A DNA stretch of 64,000 nt from an uncultured Chryseobacterium sp. (GTDB taxonomy: Bacteria > Bacteroidota > Bacteroidia > Flavobacteriales > Weeksellaceae). A program made the position numbers and the translations under genes. Shown here one piece after another: positions 36,582-45,019 of this stretch. Below the pieces are notes generated by a model. The model was not told where the DNA came from. It saw only the letters and a program-made list of their open reading frames with translations, and did not search any database. Numbering within the stretch: position 1 is the stretch's first letter; every line of letters begins with the position of its first letter. Location: NCBI GenBank assembly GCA_913774355.1, contig CAJYGB010000018.1, positions 186,001 through 250,000 on the forward strand. The letters run 5' to 3'.

Positions 36582-36722
36582 AATAATTGTGGTATTAAAT
36601 TGAAAATCAGTTGATTAATGTAAAAGAGAAATTTATAAACCTAAAATTGTTCAGTCAGTATTATATTTAAAAATGCTGCAGTAATAAAACAAGCTTAAAA
36701 GCAGTCAGGTGCAGAACAAAGT

Positions 36723-36753
36723 AAAAGCCAATCGGGAAACGACCGGCTTTTAT
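36723..36753. terminator. Bidirectional terminator after the his operon
   Basis: AAAAGCC (36723-36729) pairs with GGCTTTT (36745-36751), with an inner TCG/CGA stem and a two-base bulge on each side. It lies between hisIE and the convergent M28 peptidase. Confidence 0.7.
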
Positions 36754-36767
36754 TGTTTATTTTTTTT

Positions 36768-37679
36768 CTACTTTTCAGATGCGCCGGCAAAATGCTGTAA
36801 AGCTCCTAAAGAAGCTTTTCCGATGTTATAGACATACATTACATCCGTATTGGCAAAGGTGTCATCTTTGGTATGCGGAAGTTCGCTTCTCAGGTATTCG
36901 AAAAATCCGGTAATCACTTCTCCTTTTTTCTCAAAAGAGATATAATCGCTGTGTTCTGCCGGATCGATCTCCGCTTTTAAAGGAGAATACAAAGCCGTAC
37001 ATTTCATAAGCTCATGCGTAGCTTTAGTGGAAGCTGCATTATTTTTGGAACTTCCGTCCTGGTCTTCGTCACAGAATACCGTATCGTTGAACATCCCTTT
37101 CTTGCCACCAACCTGATCCAGATTGAATACCATTTTAATATCTAAGTTTCGTTGTTTCTTATTATAAACCACCTCATTTACATAATGTCTGCTGCCGTAA
37201 AGTCCCTGTTCTTCACCCGAAAAATGAATGAATTTAATCGAATAGTTGGTGGGAACATCTTTTAAAATTCTTGCGGCTTCAAGGATAACCGATGTTCCGC
37301 TTCCGTTGTCGTTGACACCTGGACCATTGATGCTGTCAAAATGCCCGCAGATAATAACGTACTGATCCGGGTGGACCGTTCCTTTTTTCGTAATAATCAG
37401 GTTCTTGGATTTGAGCCGGCCTATGGAAAAAGGATCTTCCATCATCTGATTTTCAGTATAGCCGTAAGAAAGATATTGTTTTCGGATCCACTGTAAAGCA
37501 CTATCGTTCTCAACGGATCCTATGGTTTTGACGCCCAGCTTCTCAAATGCCTTCAGGTTAGCGGTAATGTTATCCTTAGAAAGCTGATTTACCCTGTCCT
37601 GATACTTCTGAATGAAATTCTGAGCCTTGCAAGGCAATATCCAGAGCATGAGAAGAGCAGTAGTAATCGTTTTTTTCAT
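36768..37679 (-). CDS. M28-family peptidase without a sorting domain
   Basis: The 303-residue product is a zinc-dependent aminopeptidase-like protein of family M28. A signal peptide (cleaved after KA, before QNFIQ) leads into the peptidase domain: VIICGHFDSINGPGVNDNGSGTS holds two metal ligands (His and Asp), FIHFSGEEQGLYGSRHYV the catalytic Glu and the next ligand, and FNLDQVGG another. The last ligand lies in AEHSDYISFE. It is closely similar to the neighbouring gene product but stops right after GALQHFAGA, without the C-terminal sorting domain, so it may remain in the periplasm. It follows the paralogue after 24 bases, so the two are probably co-transcribed. Confidence 0.88.
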   Translation of the reverse strand: MKKTITTALLMLWILPCKAQNFIQKYQDRVNQLSKDNITANLKAFEKLGVKTIGSVENDSALQWIRKQYLSYGYTENQMMEDPFSIGRLKSKNLIITKKGTVHPDQYVIICGHFDSINGPGVNDNGSGTSVILEAARILKDVPTNYSIKFIHFSGEEQGLYGSRHYVNEVVYNKKQRNLDIKMVFNLDQVGGKKGMFNDTVFCDEDQDGSSKNNAASTKATHELMKCTALYSPLKAEIDPAEHSDYISFEKKGEVITGFFEYLRSELPHTKDDTFANTDVMYVYNIGKASLGALQHFAGASEK

Positions 37680-37703
37680 GGTATTAGCAGTAGAACGTTT
37701 TAA

Positions 37704-38879
37704 TTATTTCCCAATGATAATTTTTCTTACCGCCGTTTTCCCGTCCGCTTTCACGGTTACCATATAGGCCCCGTTGGATAATCCAGAAACATTTACCCTG
37801 GTCTCATTTTCATGATTCGATAGTAAACGGCCGTTCATATCTGCAATCTCAAGTCTGAAATTTTTAATATGTTTCGGAAGTTCCACGTTCAGATAATCCT
37901 TGGCCGGGTTCGGATATACATTCACCGATTCCAAAGAACTCGGCTTTGCTTCATCTGTAGCCAACAGACTGGAGGATGCTGTTGCAAAATGCTGTAAAGC
38001 ACCTACTGCCGCTTTTCCGACATTATATACATACACCGGATCTACGTTGGCAAAAGTATCGTTCGCAGTATGTTCATTATAGCTTCTTACATTTTCGTAA
38101 AATCCGGTAATAATTTCGCCGTTCTGTTCAAAAGGAATATAATCTGAAGAATAAGCGTTCGACATCACGGTCTGTAAAGGAGAGTAGAGGGTCGTACAGT
38201 TGGCAAGCTGCTGAGTGAAAGCCTGTGACTGCGCATTATTTGAAGTCAGACCTGCCTGGTCGCTTTCGCACTTAATGGCATTGTTGTTATTTCCAATTTT
38301 ACCACCAACCTGATCGATATTAAAAACTACTTTGATATCAAACTGACGGATGCTATTCTGAAATACTACATTATCTGCATAATGGGCGCTTCCCTGAAGG
38401 TTTTGTTCTTCTCCTGAAAAATGAATGAATTTGATGGAATATTCAGTCGGTATATCCTTTAAAATCCGTGCCGCTTCCAGGATGATTGACGTTCCGCTGC
38501 CGTTGTCGCTTACCCCCGGCCCCGTGATGGTATCGTAATGTCCGCAGATAATCACATATATATTAGGATAAAGGGTGCCCGTTTTCGTAACAATCAAATT
38601 TTTTGAGCTTACATTATTCCCGAAGAGGAAAGGATCTTCCGTAATCTGACTGGCGGTATAGCCATACGCCTGATACTTTGCTTTTAGCCAGTTTAGTGTA
38701 TTGGCGTTAGCTACAGAACCTGTTGTCTTTATTCCGAGATTCTGGAAATCCTGTAAAATATTGGTAATGTTGGTCTGTGAAACCTGGTCGGCTCTGTTTT
38801 TATAAGCCTGGATAAAGCTTTGTGCCTGCAGGCTGTATGCTGATAAAGAAATAAGCAATAATGTCGTTATTTTTTTCAC
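37704..38879 (-). CDS. Secreted M28-family peptidase with T9SS sorting domain
   Basis: The 391-residue product has a signal peptide (VKKITTLLLISLSAYSLQA), an M28 peptidase domain (about 20-310) with VIICGHYDTITGPGVSDNGSGTS, FIHFSGEEQNLQGSAHY, FNIDQVGG and YSSDYIPFE carrying the zinc ligands and catalytic Glu, and a C-terminal type A T9SS sorting domain (about 320-391: NVYPNPAKDYLNVELP to MVTVKADGKTAVRKIIIGK). It is therefore exported through the outer membrane. The start is taken as GTG at 38879. Upstream in-frame codons begin within the -7 promoter element, so they cannot be translated. Confidence 0.9.
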   Translation of the reverse strand: MKKITTLLLISLSAYSLQAQSFIQAYKNRADQVSQTNITNILQDFQNLGIKTTGSVANANTLNWLKAKYQAYGYTASQITEDPFLFGNNVSSKNLIVTKTGTLYPNIYVIICGHYDTITGPGVSDNGSGTSIILEAARILKDIPTEYSIKFIHFSGEEQNLQGSAHYADNVVFQNSIRQFDIKVVFNIDQVGGKIGNNNNAIKCESDQAGLTSNNAQSQAFTQQLANCTTLYSPLQTVMSNAYSSDYIPFEQNGEIITGFYENVRSYNEHTANDTFANVDPVYVYNVGKAAVGALQHFATASSSLLATDEAKPSSLESVNVYPNPAKDYLNVELPKHIKNFRLEIADMNGRLLSNHENETRVNVSGLSNGAYMVTVKADGKTAVRKIIIGK

Positions 38880-38912
38880 GGGTGAAGAAAATTTTACAGA
38901 ATTAATAAAGAG

Positions 38913-38920
38913 CAAATGTA
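38913..38920 (-). promoter_or_regulatory. -7 promoter element (TACATTTG) of the M28 pair
   Basis: An exact TAnnTTTG match on the minus strand, 34 bases ahead of the GTG at 38879. It sets the start of the downstream gene. Confidence 0.6.
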
Positions 38921-38930
38921 GATAATAAAA

Positions 38931-38957
38931 AAATCCTGAGCAAAAAACCCAGGATTT
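38931..38957 (-). terminator. Rho-independent terminator after rplT
   Basis: AAATCCTG (38931-38938) pairs with CAGGATTT (38950-38957); on the minus strand a T run follows. It ends the rpmI-rplT transcript. Confidence 0.75.
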
Positions 38958-38980
38958 ATATTGATAACAAAAATTTTACA

Positions 38981-39325
38981 TTATTTTACTTGATCTACAA
39001 CTGCTTGGAAAGCTTCAGGGTGATTCATTGCTAAATCGGCTAAAACTTTTCTGTTAAGCTCAATGTTGTTCTTTTTAAGAGCTCCCATAAACTGAGAGTA
39101 GGACATTCCGTGCTGTCTGGCTCCTGCATTGATACGGGTAATCCAAAGCGCTCTGAAATTTCTTTTCTTCTCTTTTCTACCACGGTAAGCATATTGCATT
39201 GCTTTTTCTACCGCGTTTTTAGCTACTGTCCAAACGTTCTTTCTTCTTCCGAAATAACCTTTAGCGTGCTTAAAAATTTTCTTTCTTCTAGCTCTTGAAG
39301 CTACCGAATTTACTGATCTTGGCAT
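38981..39325 (-). CDS. rplT: 50S ribosomal protein L20
   Basis: L20 binds 23S rRNA early in assembly of the large subunit. The 114-residue protein shows the family signature: [42 protein letters not shown], the long basic helix, and the globular C-terminal part with [21 protein letters not shown]. All typical residues are present, and length is close to E. coli L20 (118). It is downstream of rpmI with 120 bases between. In E. coli L20 represses its own mRNA; I cannot see that structure here. Confidence 0.98.
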   Translation of the reverse strand: MPRSVNSVASRARRKKIFKHAKGYFGRRKNVWTVAKNAVEKAMQYAYRGRKEKKRNFRALWITRINAGARQHGMSYSQFMGALKKNNIELNRKVLADLAMNHPEAFQAVVDQVK

Positions 39326-39445
39326 AATTTAAATTGTTTTTTTGAAATGTGCGGTAATTGTTTCATTACTCTTAGAGGCTCCATTTCAGGGTTAAAATGT
39401 TGAATTTGTTTGAATTCTTATAAACCGGATATAGATTTATAAAAA

Positions 39446-39643
39446 CTACTTAATGGCTAATTGACGAAGTACGCTTTTCTCGTCCACCGCAGCAACGTAA
39501 GAAGTTGAAGTAAGATTTCTCTTCTGCTTCGTTTCTTTCTTCGTTAAGATGTGGCTTTTGTAAGCATTCTTTCTTTTGATCTTACCGGAACCGGTAAGAG
39601 CAAAACGTTTCTTAGCACCTGATTTCGTTTTTAATTTTGGCAT
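39446..39643 (-). CDS. rpmI: 50S ribosomal protein L35
   Basis: L35 is a small, basic protein of the large subunit. The 65-residue product [18 protein letters not shown]... has the typical [10 protein letters not shown] start and the [14 protein letters not shown] core. An in-frame extension of 25 codons exists upstream, but it has no homology to L35 and no good start, so the ATG at 39643 is taken. The gene is separated from infC by 844 bases and has its own -7 element (39716-39723), which gives a 5' leader of about 70 bases. Confidence 0.97.
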   Translation of the reverse strand: MPKLKTKSGAKKRFALTGSGKIKRKNAYKSHILTKKETKQKRNLTSTSYVAAVDEKSVLRQLAIK

Positions 39644-39715
39644 TGTTTTGCTATTTATGGTTTTGTTATCAATATCTGTTTTTGGGTTCCGGTATTTCAC
39701 GGAAATAATAGGGTG

Positions 39716-39723
39716 CAAAATTA
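39716..39723 (-). promoter_or_regulatory. -7 promoter element (TAATTTTG) of rpmI-rplT
   Basis: An exact TAnnTTTG match on the minus strand, 73 bases ahead of the rpmI ATG. It supports separate transcription of rpmI-rplT from infC. Confidence 0.6.
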
Positions 39724-40420
39724 CAAAAAAATATTAATATTTCTGTTGCAATTCCCGACTTTCTGAAAATATTTCTTTTTCCGGAGTACCAGCAATCCAT
39801 TCATTTCATTTTGTCGATGATGCTCGAATTGAAATAAAATTTGAACGTTACTTTGATGTTATTTAACGTGAACTCGGAGAAAAGATAATATTAACAGGAT
39901 AAATATAGTAGAAAGGAATAACAAGTAAATCTGCCCGAGCGGGGGGGCATCATAATCATAGCCCCGGGTGAAACCCGGGGTTAACAAAAGCGGACGACAG
40001 CCCAAGCCCTGAAGGGGCGAAACCTTTTTATAGAAAGGAAAGGGGGGTAATACCGCAGGCTGATCCGGACAACAATCTGTGTTTAATGATTACGCCCTTG
40101 CAGGGCTTGAGTCTACCTATAAATCATTTAACCCCGGGGCTATTGATATCGCCTCTTCAGGGCTGAATAAGCACATCAACGAGTTTAAAGCATTGAAAGT
40201 AATCTAAATACCATCGAATTCACGTTATTTAATTTGTTCCAAATGATCTGAAGGAAGAACGCAGAAATAGGACTAGTATATATATATCGTTTTTCTCACA
40301 GATGTAAAGATCATATACCATATAAGAGCTTTAACAACATATCAACAGAAGATATTTCCGGCATCCAGTGTTTTAAACCAGCTTCTCTTTCAAGTTCACA
40401 TCATAATACACCAGTATAAG

Positions 40421-40448
40421 AAAACCGTCCCAATAACGGCACGGTTTT
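40421..40448 (-). terminator. Terminator-like hairpin after infC
   Basis: AAAACCGT (40421-40428) pairs with ACGGTTTT (40441-40448); it lies 40 bases past the infC stop on the minus strand, with a T-rich tail. A second short hairpin (GGATCACAAGATCC) lies between it and the stop. Confidence 0.65.
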
Positions 40449-40487
40449 GTTGATATGTTTATCGGATCACAAGATCCATGCTATCGG

Positions 40488-41054
40488 TTATTTAGCTGGT
40501 TTTTTAGGACTCATCATCATGATCATCCTCTTTCCTTCAAGTTTGGGAAGCTGATCTACTTTTCCTACATGCTCAAGTTCCTGGGCAAGTTTCAGAAGCA
40601 GGATTTCTCCCTGGTCTTTAAAGATAATCGAACGTCCCTTAAAAAATACGTAGGTCTTTAATTTTGAACCTTCTTCAAGGAATTTTTCAGCATGCTTCTT
40701 TTTGAATTCGTAATCGTGCTCGTCGGTCTGAGGCCCGAAACGGATCTCTTTTACCACCACTTTTACCTGCTTGGCTTTTAATTCCTTTGTTTTCTTCTTT
40801 TGCTCGTACAAGAACTTTTTATAGTCCAGTATCCTAGCAATAAACGGTTCAGCCTTGTCGGAAATCACTACCAGATCCAGTTCCTGTTCCTGGGCAATCT
40901 GCTTTGCTTTTTCAGTAGGATATACTCCCGGCTCTACGTTATCGCCCACTAAACGAAGCTCTCTCACACGAATTTTATCGTTGATCAAGTGTAAGTCCTC
41001 CTGTACCGGACGTCTCTGTGGGCCCCTGTTGTTAAATCTCTGTGCTATTGTAAT
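40488..41054 (-). CDS. infC: Translation initiation factor IF-3, with apparent AUU start codon
   Basis: IF-3 keeps ribosomal subunits apart and rejects poor start codons. The 188-residue reading shows both domains: [21 protein letters not shown] and [26 protein letters not shown] in the N-domain, a basic linker, and [22 protein letters not shown] and [19 protein letters not shown] in the C-domain. No ATG or GTG lies in frame between the upstream stop (TAA at 41063-41061) and the conserved core; the only common start, TTG at 40988, would cut into it. An ATT at 41054 gives [15 protein letters not shown] as the basic N-terminal arm. E. coli infC also starts at AUU, which IF-3 discriminates against, so autoregulation is likely. 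ATA two codons on is an alternative. Confidence 0.9.
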   Translation of the reverse strand: MTIAQRFNNRGPQRRPVQEDLHLINDKIRVRELRLVGDNVEPGVYPTEKAKQIAQEQELDLVVISDKAEPFIARILDYKKFLYEQKKKTKELKAKQVKVVVKEIRFGPQTDEHDYEFKKKHAEKFLEEGSKLKTYVFFKGRSIIFKDQGEILLLKLAQELEHVGKVDQLPKLEGKRMIMMMSPKKPAK

Positions 41055-41137
41055 ATAATTTTATTGGTTAACTCTAATTTAATTTTATTCAGAAGAGAAT
41101 ATTAAAATCCTTCTTCTGAATTTTCAGATCTTTGATC

Positions 41138-43057
41138 CTAGATCGCCGATTCTTTTTTGAAGTAGGAAACGAAATCTTCAAGATTCATCGCTCCAAGATC
41201 GCCTTCCCCACGTCTACGTACAGAAATTGTGCCATCTTTCTCCTCATTTTCCCCTACCACAAGCATGAACGGGATTTTATTCAATTCCGCATCACGGATC
41301 TTTTTACCCGTCTTTTCGTTTCTGTTGTCAATCTGACCGCTAATATCGTGATTTTCTAAAAATTCTGAAACTTTTTTAGCATAATCTGCATACTTTTCAC
41401 TGATCGGAAGGATGATAAACTGATCCGGGCTCAGCCACAGCGGGAAATCTCCGGCCGTATTCTCAAGAAGAATCGCTATAAAACGTTCCATCGAACCGAA
41501 AGGTGCTCTGTGGATCATGACCGGCCTGTGCTTCTCATTGTCGTTTCCGATATAGTGAAGGTCAAATCTTTCCGGCAGGTTATAATCTACCTGGATGGTT
41601 CCCAGCTGCCATTTTCTTCCTAAGGCATCTTTCACCATGAAATCCAGCTTCGGTCCGTAGAATGCCGCTTCACCATATTCAATTACCGTTTTCAGGTTTT
41701 TGTTTTTAGCTGCAGTAATAATGGCATTTTCCGCTTTTTCCCAGTTCTCATCGGAACCTATATATTTTTCTCTGTTTTCAGGGTCCCTCAAAGAAACCTG
41801 AGTCACAAAATCTTCAAAACCTAATGATCTGAATACGTACAACACAAGATCGATCACTGCCTCAAATTCCCCCAACAGCTGGTCCGGAGTACAGAACAAG
41901 TGGGCATCATCCTGGGTAAACCCACGCACCCTGGTTAAACCGTGAAGCTCTCCCGACTGCTCATATCGGTATACCGTTCCGAATTCGGCATATCTTTTCG
42001 GAAGATCCCTGTAGCTCCATTGTGAAGTCTTGTAGATTTCACAGTGGTGCGGGCAGTTCATCGGCTTCAGCATAAATTCCTCTCCTTCGTTTGGCGTTTT
42101 GATCGGCTGGAAACTGTCGGCTCCGTATTTATCCCAGTGTCCTGAGGTTACATACAACTCTTTAGCTCCGATGTGCGGAGACATTACGAATTCATAACCG
42201 CCTTTTTTCTGGGCGGCAGAAAGGAAATTTTCCAGTTTTCTTCTGAGAGCGGTTCCTTTCGGAAGCCATAGCGGCAAACCGGCACCTACTTTTTCAGAGA
42301 AAGCGAAAATACCAAGCTCTTTACCCAGTTTTCTGTGGTCTCTTCTTTTGGCTTCCTCCAGTCTTTCAAGATATTCGGTAAGGTCTTTCTGTTTAGGGAA
42401 AGATACCCCATAAACCCTTGTCAACTGAGGATTTTTCTCGTTTCCTCTCCAGTACGCTCCGGCGGCATTTAAAATCTTTACCGCTTTTACAATACTTGTA
42501 TTCGGGATGTGCCCTCCACGGCAAAGATCCGTGAAATCATCATGGGTTACAAAAGTAATTTCACCATCGTTCAGATTCGAGATCAGCTCCACTTTATAAG
42601 GATTATCAGCATAAACCTTTAAAGCCTCTTCTTTGGAAACAGGGTACAGAGAGAACGTCGAACCTTTTTTCGCGTTTTCCAATACCTTTTTCTCGATCTT
42701 TTCAAAATCTTTTTCAGATAAGCTTTCGTCACCGAAATCCACATCGTAATAGAATCCGCTTTCGATTGCCGGACCAATGGTTAACTTAGCATTCGGATAA
42801 AACTCAAGGATCGCCTGCGCCAGAAGGTGGGCAGACGAATGCCAGAAGGCTTTCTTTCCAAGATCGTCATTCCAGGTCAGCAGCTGTACCGTAGAATCCG
42901 TGGTGATAGGCGTGGTCGTCTCTACTTGTCTGTCGTTAACAATTGCGGAAATGGTATTTCTAGCCAATCCCTCGCTTATAGATTTTGCCACGTCAAGCGG
43001 AGTTACGCCCGCCTCGAATTCTTTGACGCTATTGTCTGGAAGTGTAATTTTTATCAT
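41138..43057 (-). CDS. thrS: Threonine-tRNA ligase
   Basis: ThrRS charges tRNA-Thr. The 639-residue class II synthetase has the N-terminal TGS domain (1-62, [21 protein letters not shown]), the editing domain (about 63-225) with [10 protein letters not shown] and the metal-type CRGGHIPNT motif, the catalytic core with motif 2 [28 protein letters not shown] and the zinc-binding Cys/His (MKPMNCPHH and others), and an anticodon domain (about 540-639) with [15 protein letters not shown]. Length matches E. coli (642). It lies 83 bases upstream of infC and is probably its transcription partner, as in many bacteria. Confidence 0.98.
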   Translation of the reverse strand: MIKITLPDNSVKEFEAGVTPLDVAKSISEGLARNTISAIVNDRQVETTTPITTDSTVQLLTWNDDLGKKAFWHSSAHLLAQAILEFYPNAKLTIGPAIESGFYYDVDFGDESLSEKDFEKIEKKVLENAKKGSTFSLYPVSKEEALKVYADNPYKVELISNLNDGEITFVTHDDFTDLCRGGHIPNTSIVKAVKILNAAGAYWRGNEKNPQLTRVYGVSFPKQKDLTEYLERLEEAKRRDHRKLGKELGIFAFSEKVGAGLPLWLPKGTALRRKLENFLSAAQKKGGYEFVMSPHIGAKELYVTSGHWDKYGADSFQPIKTPNEGEEFMLKPMNCPHHCEIYKTSQWSYRDLPKRYAEFGTVYRYEQSGELHGLTRVRGFTQDDAHLFCTPDQLLGEFEAVIDLVLYVFRSLGFEDFVTQVSLRDPENREKYIGSDENWEKAENAIITAAKNKNLKTVIEYGEAAFYGPKLDFMVKDALGRKWQLGTIQVDYNLPERFDLHYIGNDNEKHRPVMIHRAPFGSMERFIAILLENTAGDFPLWLSPDQFIILPISEKYADYAKKVSEFLENHDISGQIDNRNEKTGKKIRDAELNKIPFMLVVGENEEKDGTISVRRRGEGDLGAMNLEDFVSYFKKESAI

Positions 43058-43081
43058 TGTTTACTAAGAAATTTTAAGACG

Positions 43082-43089
43082 CAAAAATA
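43082..43089 (-). promoter_or_regulatory. -7 promoter element (TATTTTTG) of thrS-infC
   Basis: An exact TAnnTTTG match on the minus strand, 25 bases before the thrS ATG. No -33 TTTG at the usual distance. Confidence 0.55.
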
Positions 43090-43326
43090 CGAAAATTTTA
43101 CTTAGTACGCTATTTTCAAAGGGATTTGTAAATTATTGGAGCTAAATTTATTTTTTTAGGTTTACATTATTTGAATAAAATCTGATAACTCCCTTGATTA
43201 CATAAAATAATTATAATATTTAAATGCTTTATATTGAGTGATTTAAAATTAAATTTAATCTGAAAATTAAAAATCCAAAAACTTCCCAAGCTCTGAAAGG
43301 GTGAAATCTATAAAGTATCAGTTAAA

Positions 43327-44871
43327 TCAATCTCGCCGTTTATACCGTACCTTTTCCTTGATGATCTCAATAACATCCACGTTCCGCACCTTAGACTTTA
43401 CCCACCCGTGAATATCAATATATAAAAGGGATCTCCTGTAATATTCGTTACCGGCAAAAAGTTCCAGCTTAGTATCGAATTTTTTAAAAGATTCTAATCG
43501 CCGGTCAGGCATTACATCATTCAGGTTTTTAAAAAAAGCCACACTTTCAAAATGGAACTCATCCGGCTTTTTCATTTTTTTGACGAACTTCAAGGTCGCT
43601 TTAATAAAGTCATCATAATCTTCGTCGTTCCCTGATTCGTATTTGGCCATAAAAATCAAAATTCTGGTATGGAACAGAAGGTCTTCCTGGACGTTTCCTT
43701 TGGATTCGATAATCTTTAATGAATACTGCACCGATTCTTCAAACTTTTTGCTTCCGAAAAACATAGCCGCCACTTTCAGGTATAAGATCATGAAATGATG
43801 CTCGTCTATTTTATCACGGAGCTTTTCCATTTTCAGCTCGATTTCGGGGATCAGTTTGGAGCCGGAAAAGAATTCCCCTTTTACAAAGTGAATATTCATT
43901 AACGTGTTGTAATACGTAAGGAAAATAAGCGATTGCAGATTTTCATTTTGAGCAAAGCTTGAAGATCGGACCGTTTCATTGAATTGCCGGAAACTGTTCT
44001 CCAGGATATCAATATTGCCATAGAGAAAGAGTATTTTAAGCAGATACGTATTACCTTTGATATACCATACGGGATGGCTGACGATCATCTCGGGATTTTT
44101 ATGAAAAAGGTCTACCCACTGGAAAGCATATTTCAAGGTGTATTTATACTCCTGAAGCAATTGGTTTTTCCAGACATGGGCTTTAAAGTACCACAGCTTT
44201 TCAGTAAAATTCAGCTTTTTAAAATTAATTTTCTGAATCTTGGCATTAAAAATATCCATGATTTCGGCCCGGTCTTCATCATTTTTTACATAGCCATGGG
44301 TCAGCATTTCACTGTATAGCTTCAGGGAAAGATTGGATAATTCAGTGGCGTAGTGATTCTGCGTGCTGACCTCTTTTGACTGACGGATCAGTTCATCGGC
44401 GCGCCCTTCAATACTCCGTGTAATAAATTGGGATTCAATTACTTTTTCCAGGTCGATAATCTCCGAAGCAATCGTTTTCTCATCAAGTTCAAGGGCCGAC
44501 TGCTTGGTTTTATCGAGAATCTTCAGGGCTTGCTTATATAAGCCTTTCTGATAGAGAATATTGGCGAAATCCAGTTGTTCCCGCAGCTGGATCCGGTAAT
44601 TCTGATGGCTTGGGTTCAGTCTTAAACTGACAAGGATCTGCTTGTAAAGATGGGCTTTGAGATTAGACAGTTGCTGCTTGGTTGATATTTTCTTTGTCAG
44701 AATAATGCTTTCATCATATTCATTCATCTTATCCATTTCAGAAAAAAGGAGGAGGAATTTGGCGTCCACATTAATGCCAAGACGGTTTACGTACAGCCTG
44801 AATTGCCGTTTTTCTGATGTTGTCAGGGATTTGATCAGTATAAATAAAAAATCTTTATGCAATTCTGCCAT
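43327..44871 (-). CDS. Large helical protein of unknown function
   Basis: I do not recognise a named family. The 514-residue product is soluble and charged, with no signal peptide and no membrane segment. It seems to consist of repeated pairs of helices throughout, with patterns such as ANILYQKGLYKQALKILDKT, ILKILFLYGNIDILENS and KVAAMFFGSKKFEESVQYSLKII, that look like degenerate TPR repeats. It would be a cytoplasmic scaffold or regulator. Codon use and length argue for a real gene. It is divergent from leuA, with 148 bases between, and stands alone as a transcript. Similar single-copy TPR-like proteins occur in other Flavobacteriia, as far as I recall. Confidence 0.75.
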   Translation of the reverse strand: MAELHKDFLFILIKSLTTSEKRQFRLYVNRLGINVDAKFLLLFSEMDKMNEYDESIILTKKISTKQQLSNLKAHLYKQILVSLRLNPSHQNYRIQLREQLDFANILYQKGLYKQALKILDKTKQSALELDEKTIASEIIDLEKVIESQFITRSIEGRADELIRQSKEVSTQNHYATELSNLSLKLYSEMLTHGYVKNDEDRAEIMDIFNAKIQKINFKKLNFTEKLWYFKAHVWKNQLLQEYKYTLKYAFQWVDLFHKNPEMIVSHPVWYIKGNTYLLKILFLYGNIDILENSFRQFNETVRSSSFAQNENLQSLIFLTYYNTLMNIHFVKGEFFSGSKLIPEIELKMEKLRDKIDEHHFMILYLKVAAMFFGSKKFEESVQYSLKIIESKGNVQEDLLFHTRILIFMAKYESGNDEDYDDFIKATLKFVKKMKKPDEFHFESVAFFKNLNDVMPDRRLESFKKFDTKLELFAGNEYYRRSLLYIDIHGWVKSKVRNVDVIEIIKEKVRYKRRD

Positions 44872-44919
44872 TGTAAATTTTTGAAATTTAATAATTTAAA
44901 TATCAATCGGTTAAAATTA

Positions 44920-44946
44920 AAATGCAACATTTCGGATGTTGTATTT
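44920..44946 (+). other. Hairpin with T run upstream of leuA
   Basis: AAATGCAACAT (44920-44930) pairs with ATGTTGTATTT (44936-44946) around loop TTCGG, giving an 11-base stem with one G-T pair and a following T run. It is built like a terminator, located 74 bases before the leuA start. Confidence 0.65.
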
Positions 44947-44987
44947 TTCGTAAAAAACGGGATCGACTAAACGTTTCATCTTTCTAG
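44922..44987 (+). other. Possible short leader ORF upstream of leuA
   Basis: A 21-codon ORF starts within the hairpin (ATG at 44922) and begins MQHFGCCIFRKK. It holds one Leu codon only, so it is not a classical leucine leader; two consecutive Cys codons are notable. It may be chance. Confidence 0.25.
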
Positions 44988-45019
44988 TTTTGATTCAAAA
45001 TTAAGTAAAAAACTTCATT

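Larger units (their letters stand above)
39644..40487. repeat. infC-rpmI gap with palindromic repeats
   Basis: This 844-base gap has no convincing gene. It holds several GC-rich palindromes: CCCCGGGTGAAACCCGGGG (39962-39980), GCCCTGAAGGGGCGA (40006-40020), GCCCTTGCAGGGC (40094-40106), ACCCCGGGGC (40131-40140) and TCGCCTCTTCAGGGCT (40149-40164). Two near-identical 12-base ends in opposite orientation (39865-39876 and 40215-40226) flank this group. The infC side ends in a terminator, and the rpmI side has a promoter. Confidence 0.72.

Noticed and set aside
38880..38915. A 12-codon longer start for the M28 peptidase
   Set aside because: The TTG it uses is part of the -7 promoter element and the signal peptide begins at the GTG.
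39950..40170. Palindromic repeats as a CRISPR array
   Set aside because: The units differ in sequence, spacing is irregular and no cas genes are near.
40488..40988. TTG at 40988 as the infC start
   Set aside because: It would remove the basic N-terminal arm, and the open frame continues upstream with IF-3-like residues to an ATT.
43058..43326. A T-box leader for thrS
   Set aside because: The promoter element lies 25 bases before the ATG, which leaves no room for a T-box; the remaining DNA shows no such motifs.
44922..44987. A classical leucine leader peptide before leuA
   Set aside because: The short ORF has only one Leu codon and its start is buried in the hairpin, so leucine-dependent stalling does not fit. 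Kept only as a low-confidence feature.
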